Below, piece after piece: positions 9,299 to 18,023 of a DNA stretch of 64,000 bases. The notes beneath the pieces are model-generated. The model ran no database searches. It was given only the letters and a program-made list of their open reading frames with translations, and was not told where the DNA came from. A program made the position numbers and the translations under genes. Source of the stretch: Flavobacterium sp. SLB02 (GTDB lineage Bacteria; Bacteroidota; Bacteroidia; Flavobacteriales; Flavobacteriaceae); NCBI RefSeq assembly GCF_009664855.1, contig NZ_CP045928.1, positions 2,350,049 through 2,414,048 on the forward strand. The letters run 5' to 3'. The stretch's first letter is position 1, and every line of letters begins with the position of its first letter.

Positions 9299-9742
9299 AA
9301 TTTGTAAAAATTCAAGGTTATTATTAAATGTAGCATTATCTGCTGTTTGATTCAAACAAATTTACTCTGGGCTGGTACGAAAAACAATACCTGATTTCAT
9401 GGTTATTTCATGTAAATCTTCTCAACTCTTTTGTCTCATTTCTACTGCATCTAGCATTTTGATTAAAAGAATGTAAGCCTTTGTAAGGTTATTAAATTCT
9501 CCCGTTTTTTTTAGCTATTAATAATAACGTTTTGGTACTAGATTGGGTTTAGGATTAAATTAAGCACATTCATCAGTTTGTCAGATAGTCCAAATATAAA
9601 CCCTGTACCTCTGCTAACACGTTTATAGACATTTGCAAATTTAGTGCAATTACCGTTTTTTATCGTATTTTCGTTGAGCCGAAAATATTCGTTTTCATAA
9701 CTTGCAAACGTCTGGAAGAGCGAGAATGTTGGTGGTAATTTT
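9299..9742. other. Intergenic region
   Basis: It holds the promoter of the DUF4468 gene near its left end. The rest is AT-rich, with no credible gene on either strand; just before 9743 an in-frame stretch reads ANVWKSENVGGNF, which may be coding debris of the broken gene that follows. Confidence 0.4.
9357..9388 (-). promoter_or_regulatory. Consensus Bacteroidetes promoter for the DUF4468 gene
   Basis: On the - strand, TTG (9385-9387) is followed after 20 bases by TAAATTTG (9357-9364), matching the -33 TTG and -7 TAnnTTTG elements of the Bacteroidetes primary sigma factor. It places the start site near 9350 and decides in favour of the internal start at 9298. Confidence 0.7.
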
Positions 9743-10556
9743 ATGGATATATTTGACAGATATAATTTAGCAAAAGAAGATTTCCGAAAATATAAGAAAG
9801 GAAGTTTATATACAACCACAAAGAGTGCTGAATCTCTCTTTGATATTTATGTACGAACTTGAAAAATCTAACAAAGATGAAAATCAAAGTTATCTACTAG
9901 CTCAGATTTATTACAAATTAGGTTGGAAGTGGGAATGTAAAAAATTTGTCAAAACCCATATATCCTCAAACAAATTAAATTATTTAAACCAGTGGAAGTG
10001 GCGAGACCTATTAAATAAGGTTGAAGATTTATTTAAATTGGGGTATTATGAATTAGTTGAATTCAGAGACTTAAGGACTGCTGAAAAAAGAAATGTGGCA
10101 CCGCCATTATTGAGAAGCGACTTTATATTTAATGAGGAGTTAAATTTTATAATCATAAGCATAAAACCAAACTTCAACGATGTTCTGCTGCTAAACAAAA
10201 AAGTATTAAATGATGAGGTAGAATTTAGTGCCGAAAAAGAAAGTAGCATCACTAATTTTATTGAAAATACAAACTCGCATTTTTCCTGGACAAATAATTT
10301 CTATAAAGAGTTAATTAATTATTATAATGATAATTATCAACAAATTTTGAGTATTATAGGTCGTCTAGACTATGGTAAGGCCGACGATGAATGGTATAAT
10401 GGATTAAGAGTAGATAGCGCAGGCTTTCATTACAATAAAGATGAGAGGTTAGAAGGTTTTTATACAATTTATGATTATTATAATAAGAATTCCGGATTTC
10501 ATATTGACACTTTAGATAACTCCATTGTAGAGCTATATTATAATACTGACTTATAA
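9743..10556 (+). pseudogene. Frameshifted protein of unknown family (possible immunity-type protein)
   Basis: The first frame starts at 9743 (MDIFDRYNLAKEDFRKYKK) and stops at a TGA near 9860. The +1 frame continues naturally (EKSNKDENQSYLLAQIYYKL) to the TAA at 10556. Deleting one T at about 9855-9858 joins them into a single protein of about 270 residues. The second frame alone could start at 9825, but those first residues read as an out-of-frame shadow. The protein is acidic, soluble and rich in Asn, Tyr and Lys, with no signal peptide; the C-terminal segment (LEGFYTIYDYYNKNSGFHI) is unlike any domain I can name. Size and composition fit orphan immunity proteins, but that is inference. Confidence 0.5.
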
Positions 10557-10629
10557 GAACTACCATCAACAAGTTCCATTCGATTTAAAATCCCCGCTCT
10601 CCGAAGTCTTCTTCTTTACTCTGCGCAAT

Positions 10630-10645
10630 CCCGAAAGTCTTCGGG
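10630..10645. repeat. Short inverted repeat in the 10.56-10.84 kb gap
   Basis: CCCGAA-AGTC-TTCGGG forms a 6-bp hairpin inside a GC-richer patch of the otherwise AT-rich gap. The patch (about 10590-10665) resembles dispersed intergenic elements of flavobacteria. It may act as a weak terminator for neighbouring genes. Confidence 0.35.
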
Positions 10646-10838
10646 ACTGACTTTGCGCTATTTTAAAAAAATATAATTGAAAAATAGAGACTTCATAAAG
10701 TCTCTGACTTTAAAACTAATTCTCATAAAATATTTTTACTGAATGTAAAAAAATCCAAGACAATAATAAGAAGTAATAGTAAAAAGTTGGGAGACATTTA
10801 CATAGCTTTTCATGAAAACACTTCTGAGACTGCGGGCT

Positions 10839-11198
10839 TTACTTCCCTGTTAAAACTTTTCTATGCTTCTCCCCCCATTGATCCAATTCACATATTACAT
10901 TTTTTAAAGTCTGACAGTACTCCGTTGCTTCGTAAATAATAGTGACGGGGGTGGTTGGAAAAACATTACGTTTTATAAAGTTATTTAATTCCAAATGCTT
11001 TAGTTCATTTGCTAAAACCTTAGGTGATATAGGAACCTCGCTTTGTATTTCAGAAAAACGCTTTGAGGATTGAGAAATACAAAGAATTAATGCCAGTTTC
11101 CATTTTCCATTGAGAACAAACATAGCATCAATCACATTTCTGAGTGATTGGGCACATTCTACTGGGTCTTGCGCTATTTTTTCTTTAGTTGTCTTCAT
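10839..11198 (-). CDS. HxlR family winged-helix transcriptional regulator
   Basis: From the ATG at 11198 the protein has about 119 residues, normal for HxlR. The conserved block CAQSLRNVIDAMFVLNGKWK leads into the winged helix (RFSEIQSEVPISPKVLANEL, KHLELNNFIKRNVFP, then a Y-containing wing). An in-frame ATG at 11288 would add 30 residues, but these lack the family pattern and overlap the divergent gene's control region, so I chose 11198. HxlR proteins often control the divergent gene next to them, here an NTF2-like protein. Confidence 0.85.
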   Translation of the reverse strand: MKTTKEKIAQDPVECAQSLRNVIDAMFVLNGKWKLALILCISQSSKRFSEIQSEVPISPKVLANELKHLELNNFIKRNVFPTTPVTIIYEATEYCQTLKNVICELDQWGEKHRKVLTGK

Positions 11199-11323
11199 AT
11201 CCGAAAGGTAATAAACTTTCCTAAAAGTAAGCGCTTTCCTTTGGGAAACTACTATCATATGGTAAGTTCTATCCCCTAACTTTGACACCAGAAATAAGAT
11301 TATTAAATAAATATTCCTTTAAA

Positions 11324-11695
11324 ATGAAAGAAACAATTTTAACAACAAAAGAACTTGCAGCCAGATTTATTGAACTGGTTCGTCAAGATAAATTTTATGA
11401 AGCGCAAACACAATTGTATGCCGATAACTGCATCAGCATTGAAGCGAATGATTTCCTACTGCCAAAAACTGTAGAAGGACTACAGGAAATTTTAAAAAAA
11501 TCAGAATTATTTGAATCTTTGGTCGAACAGGTTCATGGACGTGTTATTTCAGACCCAGTGATTGGCGGCGACTACTTTACGGTGTCATGGTCAGCTGATA
11601 TGACATTCAAAGGAAGGGACAGATTCACAATGGATGAAATCTGCGTATACAAAGTACATGAAGGCAAAATAGTTTTTGAACAATTTTTTTATTAA
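11324..11695 (+). CDS. SnoaL/NTF2-like protein
   Basis: From the ATG at 11324 the protein has 123 residues. It shows the NTF2-fold pattern: an N-terminal helix (ELAARFIELVRQDKFYEAQ), Y-A-D-N-C, and curved strands ending in MDEICVYKVHEGKIVFEQFF. Members bind small ligands or act as small isomerases; the substrate here is unknown. An earlier ATG at 11282 is unlikely: it lies inside a TAACTTTG box (11277-11284) that looks like the -7 element of this gene. It is divergent from the HxlR regulator. Confidence 0.8.
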   Translation: MKETILTTKELAARFIELVRQDKFYEAQTQLYADNCISIEANDFLLPKTVEGLQEILKKSELFESLVEQVHGRVISDPVIGGDYFTVSWSADMTFKGRDRFTMDEICVYKVHEGKIVFEQFFY

Positions 11696-11715
11696 TCTTC
11701 TTAAAGAACATTATT

Positions 11716-11748
11716 CGGGACAAAGATTTTATCTTTTGTCCCGTTTTT
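11716..11748 (+). terminator. Terminator of the NTF2-like gene
   Basis: CGGGACAAAGAT pairs with ATCTTTTGTCCCG (one bulged base) and a run of five T follows. It begins 20 bases after the stop codon. Confidence 0.8.
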
Positions 11749-11830
11749 GCAAAAATCTCTTTTTATTATATGGAATCATGCGCAAAAGATCAGATTATAG
11801 GATTATGCAGAGCAACAAGAAATAAGTATC

Positions 11831-12409
11831 TTACTTCAACAACATTCTTTCTGTAATTGTTTTATTTGAGGAAGTATCAATTCCGGTAACTTCGGCATAC
11901 TTTACATTGGGCAGCCAAAAAGAACCTCCTTCAATACGTACAAATATTTTTTCTACCTGGATTTTTTTCTGATTCACACTTACAAAAACATGATATTTTT
12001 GATCCGAATCTATCTTTTTCAAGGTTAAGGGTAACTTTTTATACGATACAAATTGAAGTTCAAACTCCTCATTATTTAAGGTTTTAGATTCTATTCCGTA
12101 TGCAAATTTACGTTGTATGTAACTAAAATCTTTTTTATCTCCTTTCTCAGCATATCGAATCCAATAGGCTTTTATAGGATTGCTTTTGTCTATTTTTCCA
12201 TTTTCCTGGTAGTTTATGGCATAAATAGCAGTGTTTGTATTGGGGTCGCGCTGAATGTAAAATAGCATATTATCTATATTTTTCGGCGTTGGAAAATTTA
12301 ATGGCGACGGATTTTTAGATTGTGCCACTAGATTTTCAGAATATATATTTACTAAGATCGTTATAACGATTAGTGATTTTGTAAAATGTTTAAATGATAA
12401 TTTGTTCAT
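11831..12409 (-). CDS. Secreted DUF4833 protein
   Basis: 192 residues with a signal peptide ending in LVAQS. The mature domain matches DUF4833: an opening FPTPKNIDNMLFYIQRD, a KAYWIRYAEKG motif, the FAYGIESKTL motif, and a final WLPNVKYAEVTGID. The family is widespread in Bacteroidetes, secreted or periplasmic, and of unknown function. It stands alone. Confidence 0.8.
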   Translation of the reverse strand: MNKLSFKHFTKSLIVITILVNIYSENLVAQSKNPSPLNFPTPKNIDNMLFYIQRDPNTNTAIYAINYQENGKIDKSNPIKAYWIRYAEKGDKKDFSYIQRKFAYGIESKTLNNEEFELQFVSYKKLPLTLKKIDSDQKYHVFVSVNQKKIQVEKIFVRIEGGSFWLPNVKYAEVTGIDTSSNKTITERMLLK

Positions 12410-12773
12410 AACGAAATATTTATATGAAGTGTTGGCTTCTATTATTTTAACACATAGTCCCGAAGCACGATGTCATTAACTTAAGAAAAAATCAATAGTG
12501 TTATGTAGAATAAATCTCTGGCAAAATGGCAAAGGTTTATCATTTCGATGCAGTAACTCCGCTACGCAAATCCAATCTTTATCGAGCTTCTTTTGGAGAT
12601 TTCTCTCCCGGGGCTTCGGGATCGAAATGACAATATTGTGTTTAACCTTTGCGTCTTAGCGACTTTGCGTGCTTAATTTTATTTTCTAAAAAGCTTAACT
12701 CAATAATATTGGGCTTCGAATTATGTGCGGAATAGAAAAACTACGAATTACACCCAACTGGTTTATTTATATA
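12410..12773. other. Intergenic region with a dispersed-type element
   Basis: Upstream region of the DUF4833 gene and downstream region of the GtrA operon. It contains the inverted-repeat element at 12540-12630, followed by a stretch around 12640-12680 (TTTGCGTCTTAGCGACTTTG) of the kind found repeated between flavobacterial genes. No gene is seen. Confidence 0.45.
12540..12630. repeat. Dispersed intergenic element with 10-bp terminal inverted repeats
   Basis: TCATTTCGAT at 12540-12549 pairs with ATCGAAATGA at 12621-12630, enclosing about 70 bases with further pairing (CCCGGGGCTTCGGG). I recall elements of this composition scattered through flavobacterial genomes; they do not code for protein. 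Confidence 0.5.
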
Positions 12774-13205
12774 CTAATTTGATTCGATTACATTCTGTTT
12801 TTCGTTTGCCTTAAAAACCCAATATTTAATCAGTGGATAATTAAATCCATAAGAAACAAAACTATCGGTGATTAATCTCCCGATTCTATAATCGATTTGA
12901 AATACTTTTTGCAAAATAAGCGTACCAAATGATTTTAAAGAAATGCTTACCAAAACCACCAACGCAAATTTAAAAAGCTGACTATTGATGCGGCTGCTAT
13001 AACCGGATTGATTTTTAAATACCCAAAATCTATTGATACTGAAATTGACAATTGCGCCTACGGTTCCAGAGATTAGAATCGAAAAGGTAAAATGCAATTT
13101 GAATACTTCGGTTAATAAAATCATTAAGCCATAATCGGTAATACCTCCTAAAAATGCCGCCACTTGTGCTTGCAGAAAAGTAAAAATGGATTTTTTCCTG
13201 AACAT
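12774..13205 (-). CDS. GtrA family membrane protein
   Basis: 143 residues with four transmembrane helices, the GtrA/DPMS-like fold. Typical blocks are AFLGGITDYGLMILL in helix 1, GAIVNFSINRFWVF between helices 2 and 3, and a final FNYPLIKYWVFK. GtrA proteins are thought to help move lipid-linked sugars or polar lipid groups across the inner membrane. The start lies one base after the stop of the CDP-alcohol phosphatidyltransferase gene, so the two are translationally close and probably work on the same product. Confidence 0.9.
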   Translation of the reverse strand: MFRKKSIFTFLQAQVAAFLGGITDYGLMILLTEVFKLHFTFSILISGTVGAIVNFSINRFWVFKNQSGYSSRINSQLFKFALVVLVSISLKSFGTLILQKVFQIDYRIGRLITDSFVSYGFNYPLIKYWVFKANEKQNVIESN

Positions 13206-13206
13206 A

Positions 13207-13893
13207 TCAGCCTTGGTTTTTATCTCTTAAATCGCCCAGCTTTAAAAGTTTTAAGCTATCAATAACATTGATTATAAATAAGACAATAGTAATTAAACCA
13301 GCCAAATAGGTAATTGATCCGGGAAATAAAACTTCTGTAATTAAAATTGAAGCAATAATAAATCGAAGTTCTGTTGGGCCAACAAAGCCTGAATCTATAC
13401 TGTATTCATTTGTTATTTTATAGCGTAACTGACTGATGATGATAGACCAGCCATACAAGGCGACAAAAGCAAAGGCTATTATTTGTATGCCATTTTTAGC
13501 ATAAATGTAATAGCCAAAGCCTATAAGTACAATACCGATCCAATCGGCAATAATATCGAGTGCAAAACCATACCAACGGCGCGGAATATTTCTAAAATAA
13601 GCCAATCTTCCGTCTAAAGAATCGCCTAACCAATTTATAGCCAAACCAATAATACCCAAAAGCAAATACCAATTGGCGAAATAAGCACCTAAAACAAAAG
13701 CCAGGAAAACTAATGCCGAACCCAATGTACCCATTAAAGTGAGTACGTTTGGCGAAATGAATTTAGGCACCTTTGGCAACAAAAATACAATCGTTGACTG
13801 TTCTGCTCTATTTAAAATATTAGTTCGCTTACGGTCTGAAAATGTTCTTTGTACAACTGTATTATGATCTTCTACCTGTGTTTCTTTTCCCAT
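13207..13893 (-). CDS. CDP-alcohol phosphatidyltransferase family enzyme
   Basis: A 228-residue integral membrane enzyme that would transfer a phosphatidyl group from a CDP-lipid to an alcohol. The family motif is visible as GDSLDGRLAYFRNIP and, after the usual gap, GFALDIIAD. The four catalytic Asp residues are kept, but the common ADG..AR spacing is altered (DGRLAYFR). About six hydrophobic helices follow the basic, soluble N-terminus of 35 residues. The alcohol acceptor cannot be read from the sequence. The ATG overlaps the stop of the preceding 50-aa gene (TAATG). Confidence 0.88.
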   Translation of the reverse strand: MGKETQVEDHNTVVQRTFSDRKRTNILNRAEQSTIVFLLPKVPKFISPNVLTLMGTLGSALVFLAFVLGAYFANWYLLLGIIGLAINWLGDSLDGRLAYFRNIPRRWYGFALDIIADWIGIVLIGFGYYIYAKNGIQIIAFAFVALYGWSIIISQLRYKITNEYSIDSGFVGPTELRFIIASILITEVLFPGSITYLAGLITIVLFIINVIDSLKLLKLGDLRDKNQG

Positions 13894-14045
13894 TAATAGC
13901 GCAATATTTGTAAGCCTGATAGTATAGCCAGTTCTACTTTAATATAATTTAGTTTTACTTTTCTTTGCGTATTTTTTAAAAAATCGGTCGTTCTTTTTAG
14001 TTTACCTGATCTAACCAGATAACTAAATGCGATAATAATCAGCAT
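13893..14045 (-). CDS. Small 50-residue operon protein
   Basis: This frame opens with ATG at 14045, two bases after the PhyH stop, and ends with a TAA (13893-13895) that overlaps the next ATG as TAATG. The product starts with a hydrophobic stretch (MLIIIAFSYLV) followed by a strongly basic segment (RSGKLKRTTDFLKNTQRK) and a hydrophobic-mixed tail, suggesting a small membrane-associated protein with a cytoplasmic basic part. Such tight junctions on both sides argue that it is really translated. It resembles no family I know. It could be a subunit or regulator of the phosphatidyltransferase. Confidence 0.6.
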   Translation of the reverse strand: MLIIIAFSYLVRSGKLKRTTDFLKNTQRKVKLNYIKVELAILSGLQILRY

Positions 14046-14047
14046 AA

Positions 14048-14854
14048 TTATTTAACAATACCCGCAAAACGTTGATAGAAAACCGTTGGACTGTTCTCAT
14101 TTTTAGGAGCGTATTTTCCTGCTATAATCGGAATATAAATCACCCTTCTTCTACTCTCTTCGCCACGGATAGTCGATTCTGCGACTCTGTGCCACAAACG
14201 GCCATCATGAATGGTCAGATCTCCCGCTTCAGGAATGATAGAAACTTCCTCAGGATCGGCTTTATTATCTAAAAAGTATTTTTTACGAAAAAGCATTTGA
14301 TAAATACCTTGCTTATGAGTACCCGGAATGATCTTAAGTCCGCCATTTTCGGGTTTTAAAGTGCTTAAGTGAATACCCACATTGAGCATCGGGTTTAATT
14401 TGGCACCATAAAAAATATCTCTCAAACCATCTGTATGCCAGCCCATTTTAGTAAACTTACTTTCTGGCCCATTGATATAATGATTAAAAACCATTCCGTC
14501 TTTTTCTTCCGTGCCTAATCTTGCGCCCTCGCCTGCCAATGGTAATAAAGTATTAAATCTTGGATCAAGTAAAAGACCGCTTAAGGCCTGATGATGCTGG
14601 TTGATAAAAGCAAAACGTTGTACAATAGGAGAACCATCTAAATCTTTTCCGTATTTAACAGGAACACCATTTACTTTTTGAAGGTCATTGTCGATCCATT
14701 TTTGCTCTACTTGTTTCGAGGCATCAATGATGGATGAAACCGTTTGCGGATTTATAAATTTTTTGAAATGGATAAAGCCATGTTCGTTAAAAAAAGCAAT
14801 TTGCTCAGCAGTTAATTGCTCAGTAAGGGTAAAGGTTTTATAAGAAGATACCAT
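14048..14854 (-). CDS. Phytanoyl-CoA dioxygenase (PhyH) family protein
   Basis: A 268-residue Fe(II)/2-oxoglutarate oxygenase. The facial-triad pattern is visible: HTDG in MGWHTDGLRDIFY, the distal His in IHDGRLWHRVAES, and an Arg-rich strand (SRRRVIYIPII) suited to bind 2-oxoglutarate. The N-terminal part (IAFFNEHGFIHFKKFI) is the usual PhyH opening. The substrate is unknown. It is the first gene of an operon with a 50-aa protein, a phosphatidyltransferase and a GtrA protein, which suggests hydroxylation of a lipid or its head group (inference). A consensus promoter lies about 170 bases upstream. Confidence 0.88.
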   Translation of the reverse strand: MVSSYKTFTLTEQLTAEQIAFFNEHGFIHFKKFINPQTVSSIIDASKQVEQKWIDNDLQKVNGVPVKYGKDLDGSPIVQRFAFINQHHQALSGLLLDPRFNTLLPLAGEGARLGTEEKDGMVFNHYINGPESKFTKMGWHTDGLRDIFYGAKLNPMLNVGIHLSTLKPENGGLKIIPGTHKQGIYQMLFRKKYFLDNKADPEEVSIIPEAGDLTIHDGRLWHRVAESTIRGEESRRRVIYIPIIAGKYAPKNENSPTVFYQRFAGIVK

Positions 14855-15020
14855 GATAAATATATTTAATAAATGAAATAATAAGTTTGAAATTTTATCT
14901 AAAAGTTTAGCAACAGCAACAACAACACATTCGCATGTTTGCCTGCATTCGACCCTTAGGAAAATTAAACAAATTTTTTCTTTTATTTGACATACTCTAT
15001 AGAATTAGTAGAATTTAATA

Positions 15021-15050
15021 CAAACTTAATATAATTTTTTCTTTTGCAAA
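15021..15050 (-). promoter_or_regulatory. Consensus promoter of the PhyH operon
   Basis: On the - strand, TTG (15047-15049) is followed after 18 bases by TAAGTTTG (15021-15028), a full match to the Bacteroidetes -33/-7 consensus. It would give the PhyH-50aa-CDP-AP-GtrA message a leader of about 160 bases and separates it from the SDR gene upstream. Confidence 0.65.
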
Positions 15051-15080
15051 CAATATTTTTTTATTTTTTATTTTTTTAAA

Positions 15081-15869
15081 TTAAATTTTATAAATTCCGG
15101 CTGCAGTTTTTTCGATGAATGCCTTTGGTAGTATGCGATTGGCGTAAACCGAAATGATATTGGTAAAACCCGGAATAACTTCTGATTTTTTACTGAACAT
15201 GGCTTTTACGGCCATTTTTGCAACTTCATCAGGCTGCATATTAAACTTTTCAGCCATTTTGCTAAAAGCGTTTAAGCCAGCTCTTACAGCAAAACCGGTA
15301 TCAACCGGACCAGGACTAAAACAAGTTACGGAAATTGAAGTTTGGGCCAATTCAAAACGCAAGGCACGAGTAAACGATAAAACAAAAGCCTTTGTAGCCG
15401 AATAAACAGCCAGCGTAGGTACAGCCTGGTAGGAAGCAGTACTGGATATATTTAAAATGTATGCTTGTTTTTCTTGTAAAAGAATTGGAACAAATAAATG
15501 CGAAAGTTCTACCACTACATTCATGTTAAGCTGCATCATGCCAAGCTGATCCGTTAGAGAAGACTCACTAAAATCGCCCCACACCCCATAACCGGCATTG
15601 TTCACTAAAAAGCCAACCGGATAGTTATTCGTTTTTATCCAATCGGTTACTTTTTGTGATGCACCATTTATCGAAAGATCAATCGATAAAACAAAAGCAT
15701 TGATGCCGTATTTAACCTGAAGATCATCAGATAATGCTTTTAATTCTTCCTCGCTTCTTGCAACAAGCAATAGTGGATAACCCTGTTTGGCCAATTCATA
15801 AGCAATAGATTTTCCTATGCCTTTGCTGGCTCCGGTTATTAAGGCATACGGTTTCGTTTTTTCGCTCAT
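15081..15869 (-). CDS. Short-chain dehydrogenase/reductase (classical SDR)
   Basis: A 262-residue NAD(P)-dependent oxidoreductase. The cofactor motif is TGASKGIG near the N-terminus, followed by LLVARSEEEL, which suggests NADP(H) through its Arg. NNAGYG and the catalytic YSATK are also in place, with the expected Ser in NISSTAS. The DltE-like pattern ending in a hydrophobic tail (RILPKAFIEKTAAGIYKI) is seen in SDRs acting on lipids or aldehydes. The substrate is unknown. A small palindrome (TACACC-GTTG-GGTGTA type) at 15904-15919 lies 35 bases upstream and could be an operator. Confidence 0.88.
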   Translation of the reverse strand: MSEKTKPYALITGASKGIGKSIAYELAKQGYPLLLVARSEEELKALSDDLQVKYGINAFVLSIDLSINGASQKVTDWIKTNNYPVGFLVNNAGYGVWGDFSESSLTDQLGMMQLNMNVVVELSHLFVPILLQEKQAYILNISSTASYQAVPTLAVYSATKAFVLSFTRALRFELAQTSISVTCFSPGPVDTGFAVRAGLNAFSKMAEKFNMQPDEVAKMAVKAMFSKKSEVIPGFTNIISVYANRILPKAFIEKTAAGIYKI

Positions 15870-16047
15870 TTCATTGATTTAATAATCAAATATAGAAATT
15901 AATTATACACCGTTGGGTGTACAACGTGCAGAATGGTTATCCTCTGCCTCCCCTATCCTCTTGCTGTCTTATTCAGGGTTTGAAGAAACTTGAAAAATAT
16001 TAAAAACTGCTATGGCACTATTTTTAAAAGCATGCATACTAAAGTAT

Positions 16048-16488
16048 TTATTCAACCATTTTTTTAAACAACATTTCCATTGACTCTGAATCTATTGTAT
16101 TCATGTCTAACAACTTTAATGATTTAACCATTTTAATTGTAGATATTTTATATTTTTGAAAATGAGGTGTTTTTAAATGCGATTGATAAGCATCCTTATC
16201 ATTGTAGATTTCTAATATTCTTATTTGAGTTGAATCATTTTTTTGATACATGGGAAATATTGCAAGTACACCAGGTTCCAGTTTTACTGAAGCTGAAGAC
16301 TCCTCTTTTAAAATGGCTTTGTATTCGGATAAATATTCAGGGTGAATTTCAATTTCCGAAATACGAACCATCATCTCTTTTTTTTGAGCTGACATATCGT
16401 TGAAAGTTAAAAAAATTGCTGCAAATATTAATTGTAAAAATAAACTATTTGGAAAACTGTTTTGAAGATTATAAATTAAGTTTTTCAT
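16048..16488 (-). CDS. Exported antibiotic biosynthesis monooxygenase (ABM) domain protein
   Basis: 146 residues: an N-terminal hydrophobic segment ending near MSAQ (about residues 15-35, probable signal peptide), then a dimeric ferredoxin-like ABM domain (VRISEIEIHPEYLSEYKAIL, SVKLEPGVLAIFPMYQ, DAYQSHLKTPHFQKY). That pattern is typical of YgiN-like putative quinol monooxygenases; an exported version is common in Bacteroidetes. A weak promoter (TTG, 16 bases, TATCTTTA) can be read upstream on the - strand. Confidence 0.75.
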   Translation of the reverse strand: MKNLIYNLQNSFPNSLFLQLIFAAIFLTFNDMSAQKKEMMVRISEIEIHPEYLSEYKAILKEESSASVKLEPGVLAIFPMYQKNDSTQIRILEIYNDKDAYQSHLKTPHFQKYKISTIKMVKSLKLLDMNTIDSESMEMLFKKMVE

Positions 16489-16572
16489 TTATAAGGTTTT
16501 AACATTACAATAAGAATTCTTTAAGATGGATAGGATAATTCTCTAAAGATAACACAATATAGCGGTACAATT

Positions 16573-17004
16573 TTAGAGAGGGATGGCAGTTTCTTCTTGC
16601 AAGTTAGTTATAAACTCTTCAAAGTTGTTGGCTACTAATTCAAAAGCATCATTTTTTGTTTTCCACTCCATTTCCATTTGATATAACAAAATTTTATCCA
16701 TAGATTCTTCATCAAATGATATACAAAATACCCAGCCTCCATTATCTATGGCAAAAGGTAGTTTTTTCCCTAAGCCTTCTTCCTTGAATTCTTTGATAAA
16801 ATCGTACATCATCCTATAAGTTATAAATTGTGAAATTTCAAATAACTTTCCATCATTATTTATAAACTTATTTTCCTTTACTGACAAATCTGCGTATTTT
16901 GAAATAAAATCTTTAATAGTTTCAGGTATTTTGATACCGGCTTCATTTTCAATTCTACTGTATTGATGCGGTAAAAAACGATCATTTAAAGTTAACTTTC
17001 TCAT
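16573..17004 (-). CDS. SMI1/KNR4 family protein
   Basis: 143 residues with the SMI1/KNR4 (SUKH) pattern: an N-terminal ENEAGIKIPETIKDFISKYA, a central LPFAIDNGGWVFCISFD strand pair, and a C-terminal NDAFELVANNFEEFITNL helix. In bacteria this fold is frequently an immunity protein for a polymorphic toxin. No toxin gene lies beside it, so it may be an orphan immunity gene; that role is inferred from the family alone. Confidence 0.8.
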   Translation of the reverse strand: MRKLTLNDRFLPHQYSRIENEAGIKIPETIKDFISKYADLSVKENKFINNDGKLFEISQFITYRMMYDFIKEFKEEGLGKKLPFAIDNGGWVFCISFDEESMDKILLYQMEMEWKTKNDAFELVANNFEEFITNLQEETAIPL

Positions 17005-17191
17005 ATTTTAATCACTAATTTTTAAATAATACTTTTCTAATTGAGCCAATACATCCAGAAAGTTACCTCTATCCGAGGTGTTCTTGCAAGCGCTGCGCAA
17101 ATATAGGGAACTCTTCGAGGAGCAGGAAAAACTATAAAAATAAATAAGTCCTAAAATACATTTCAATCGAAATCTATTTTACTTTTGCGCA

Positions 17192-17887
17192 ATGTTAGAA
17201 ATTCTTTACCAGGACGAATATATTATAGCCATTAATAAACCAAGCGGGTTGCTGGTTCACAAATCATTTTATGCGCGCGATGCAAAAGTGTATGCCATTC
17301 AGGAATTGAGAAATCAGATAGGCCAACACGTTTATCCTATTCATCGGTTAGACCGCAAAACATCTGGTATTTTGTTATTTGCGTTGGATAAGGAGGTTTT
17401 GAAAATTATGAATGATCGTTTTGCCACACGCGAAGTCGAAAAAAAATATTTAGCCATTTTACGTGGCTGGTCACCCCAGGAACTAACGATTGACTATGAT
17501 TTAACCAATGATGACGACATTACACAAAATGCCATAACCTACTTTCATCGTTTGCAAAATGCTGAAGTTGCCTTAGAATTTAACAATAAACCCACTTCAC
17601 GCTATTGTTTGGTAGAAGCGATTCCTGAAACCGGGCGTATGCATCAATTACGAAAACATTTTAAACATATTTTTCATCCCATTTTAGGAAGTCGCCCACA
17701 TGGCTGTAACAAACAAAATAAATTATGGCTGGAGAATTTTGACCTCAAAGGAATGATGCTTCATGCACATCAGTTAATTTTTAATCATCCCATAAACAAT
17801 AAACAACTCATCCTGAATGCAAAGATTAATGAAGAGTTTAGCAAAGTAGGTACTATTCTTAATCTGGATTTGAGTAAGTATCAATAG
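17192..17887 (+). CDS. RluA-family pseudouridine synthase, TruC-like
   Basis: A 231-residue enzyme that isomerises uridine to pseudouridine in RNA. It contains the RluA motif YPIHRLDRKTSGILLFA with the catalytic Asp, an INKPSGLLVHKS opening, and the later RMHQLRKHFKHIFHPILG block. Length and the short N-terminus without an S4 domain fit TruC (tRNA position 65). A TACTTTTG box at 17180-17187 ends four bases before the ATG, so if it is the -7 element the message would be nearly leaderless. Confidence 0.88.
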   Translation: MLEILYQDEYIIAINKPSGLLVHKSFYARDAKVYAIQELRNQIGQHVYPIHRLDRKTSGILLFALDKEVLKIMNDRFATREVEKKYLAILRGWSPQELTIDYDLTNDDDITQNAITYFHRLQNAEVALEFNNKPTSRYCLVEAIPETGRMHQLRKHFKHIFHPILGSRPHGCNKQNKLWLENFDLKGMMLHAHQLIFNHPINNKQLILNAKINEEFSKVGTILNLDLSKYQ

Positions 17888-18023
17888 AATTACCAATCGC
17901 GCGGTTTATAATCCGTCCTGCAAAGTATATCTTCACAGATTAACAATACAATTATAACAATTTAAACCTTCCTCAAAATCTATTTGGATTCTGTTTTCGT
18001 ATATATAAGCAAAAGCTGTTATC

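Noticed and set aside
9538..9819. Open frame on the - strand
   Set aside because: It overlaps the N-terminal frame of the gene at 9743 and has no recognisable features.
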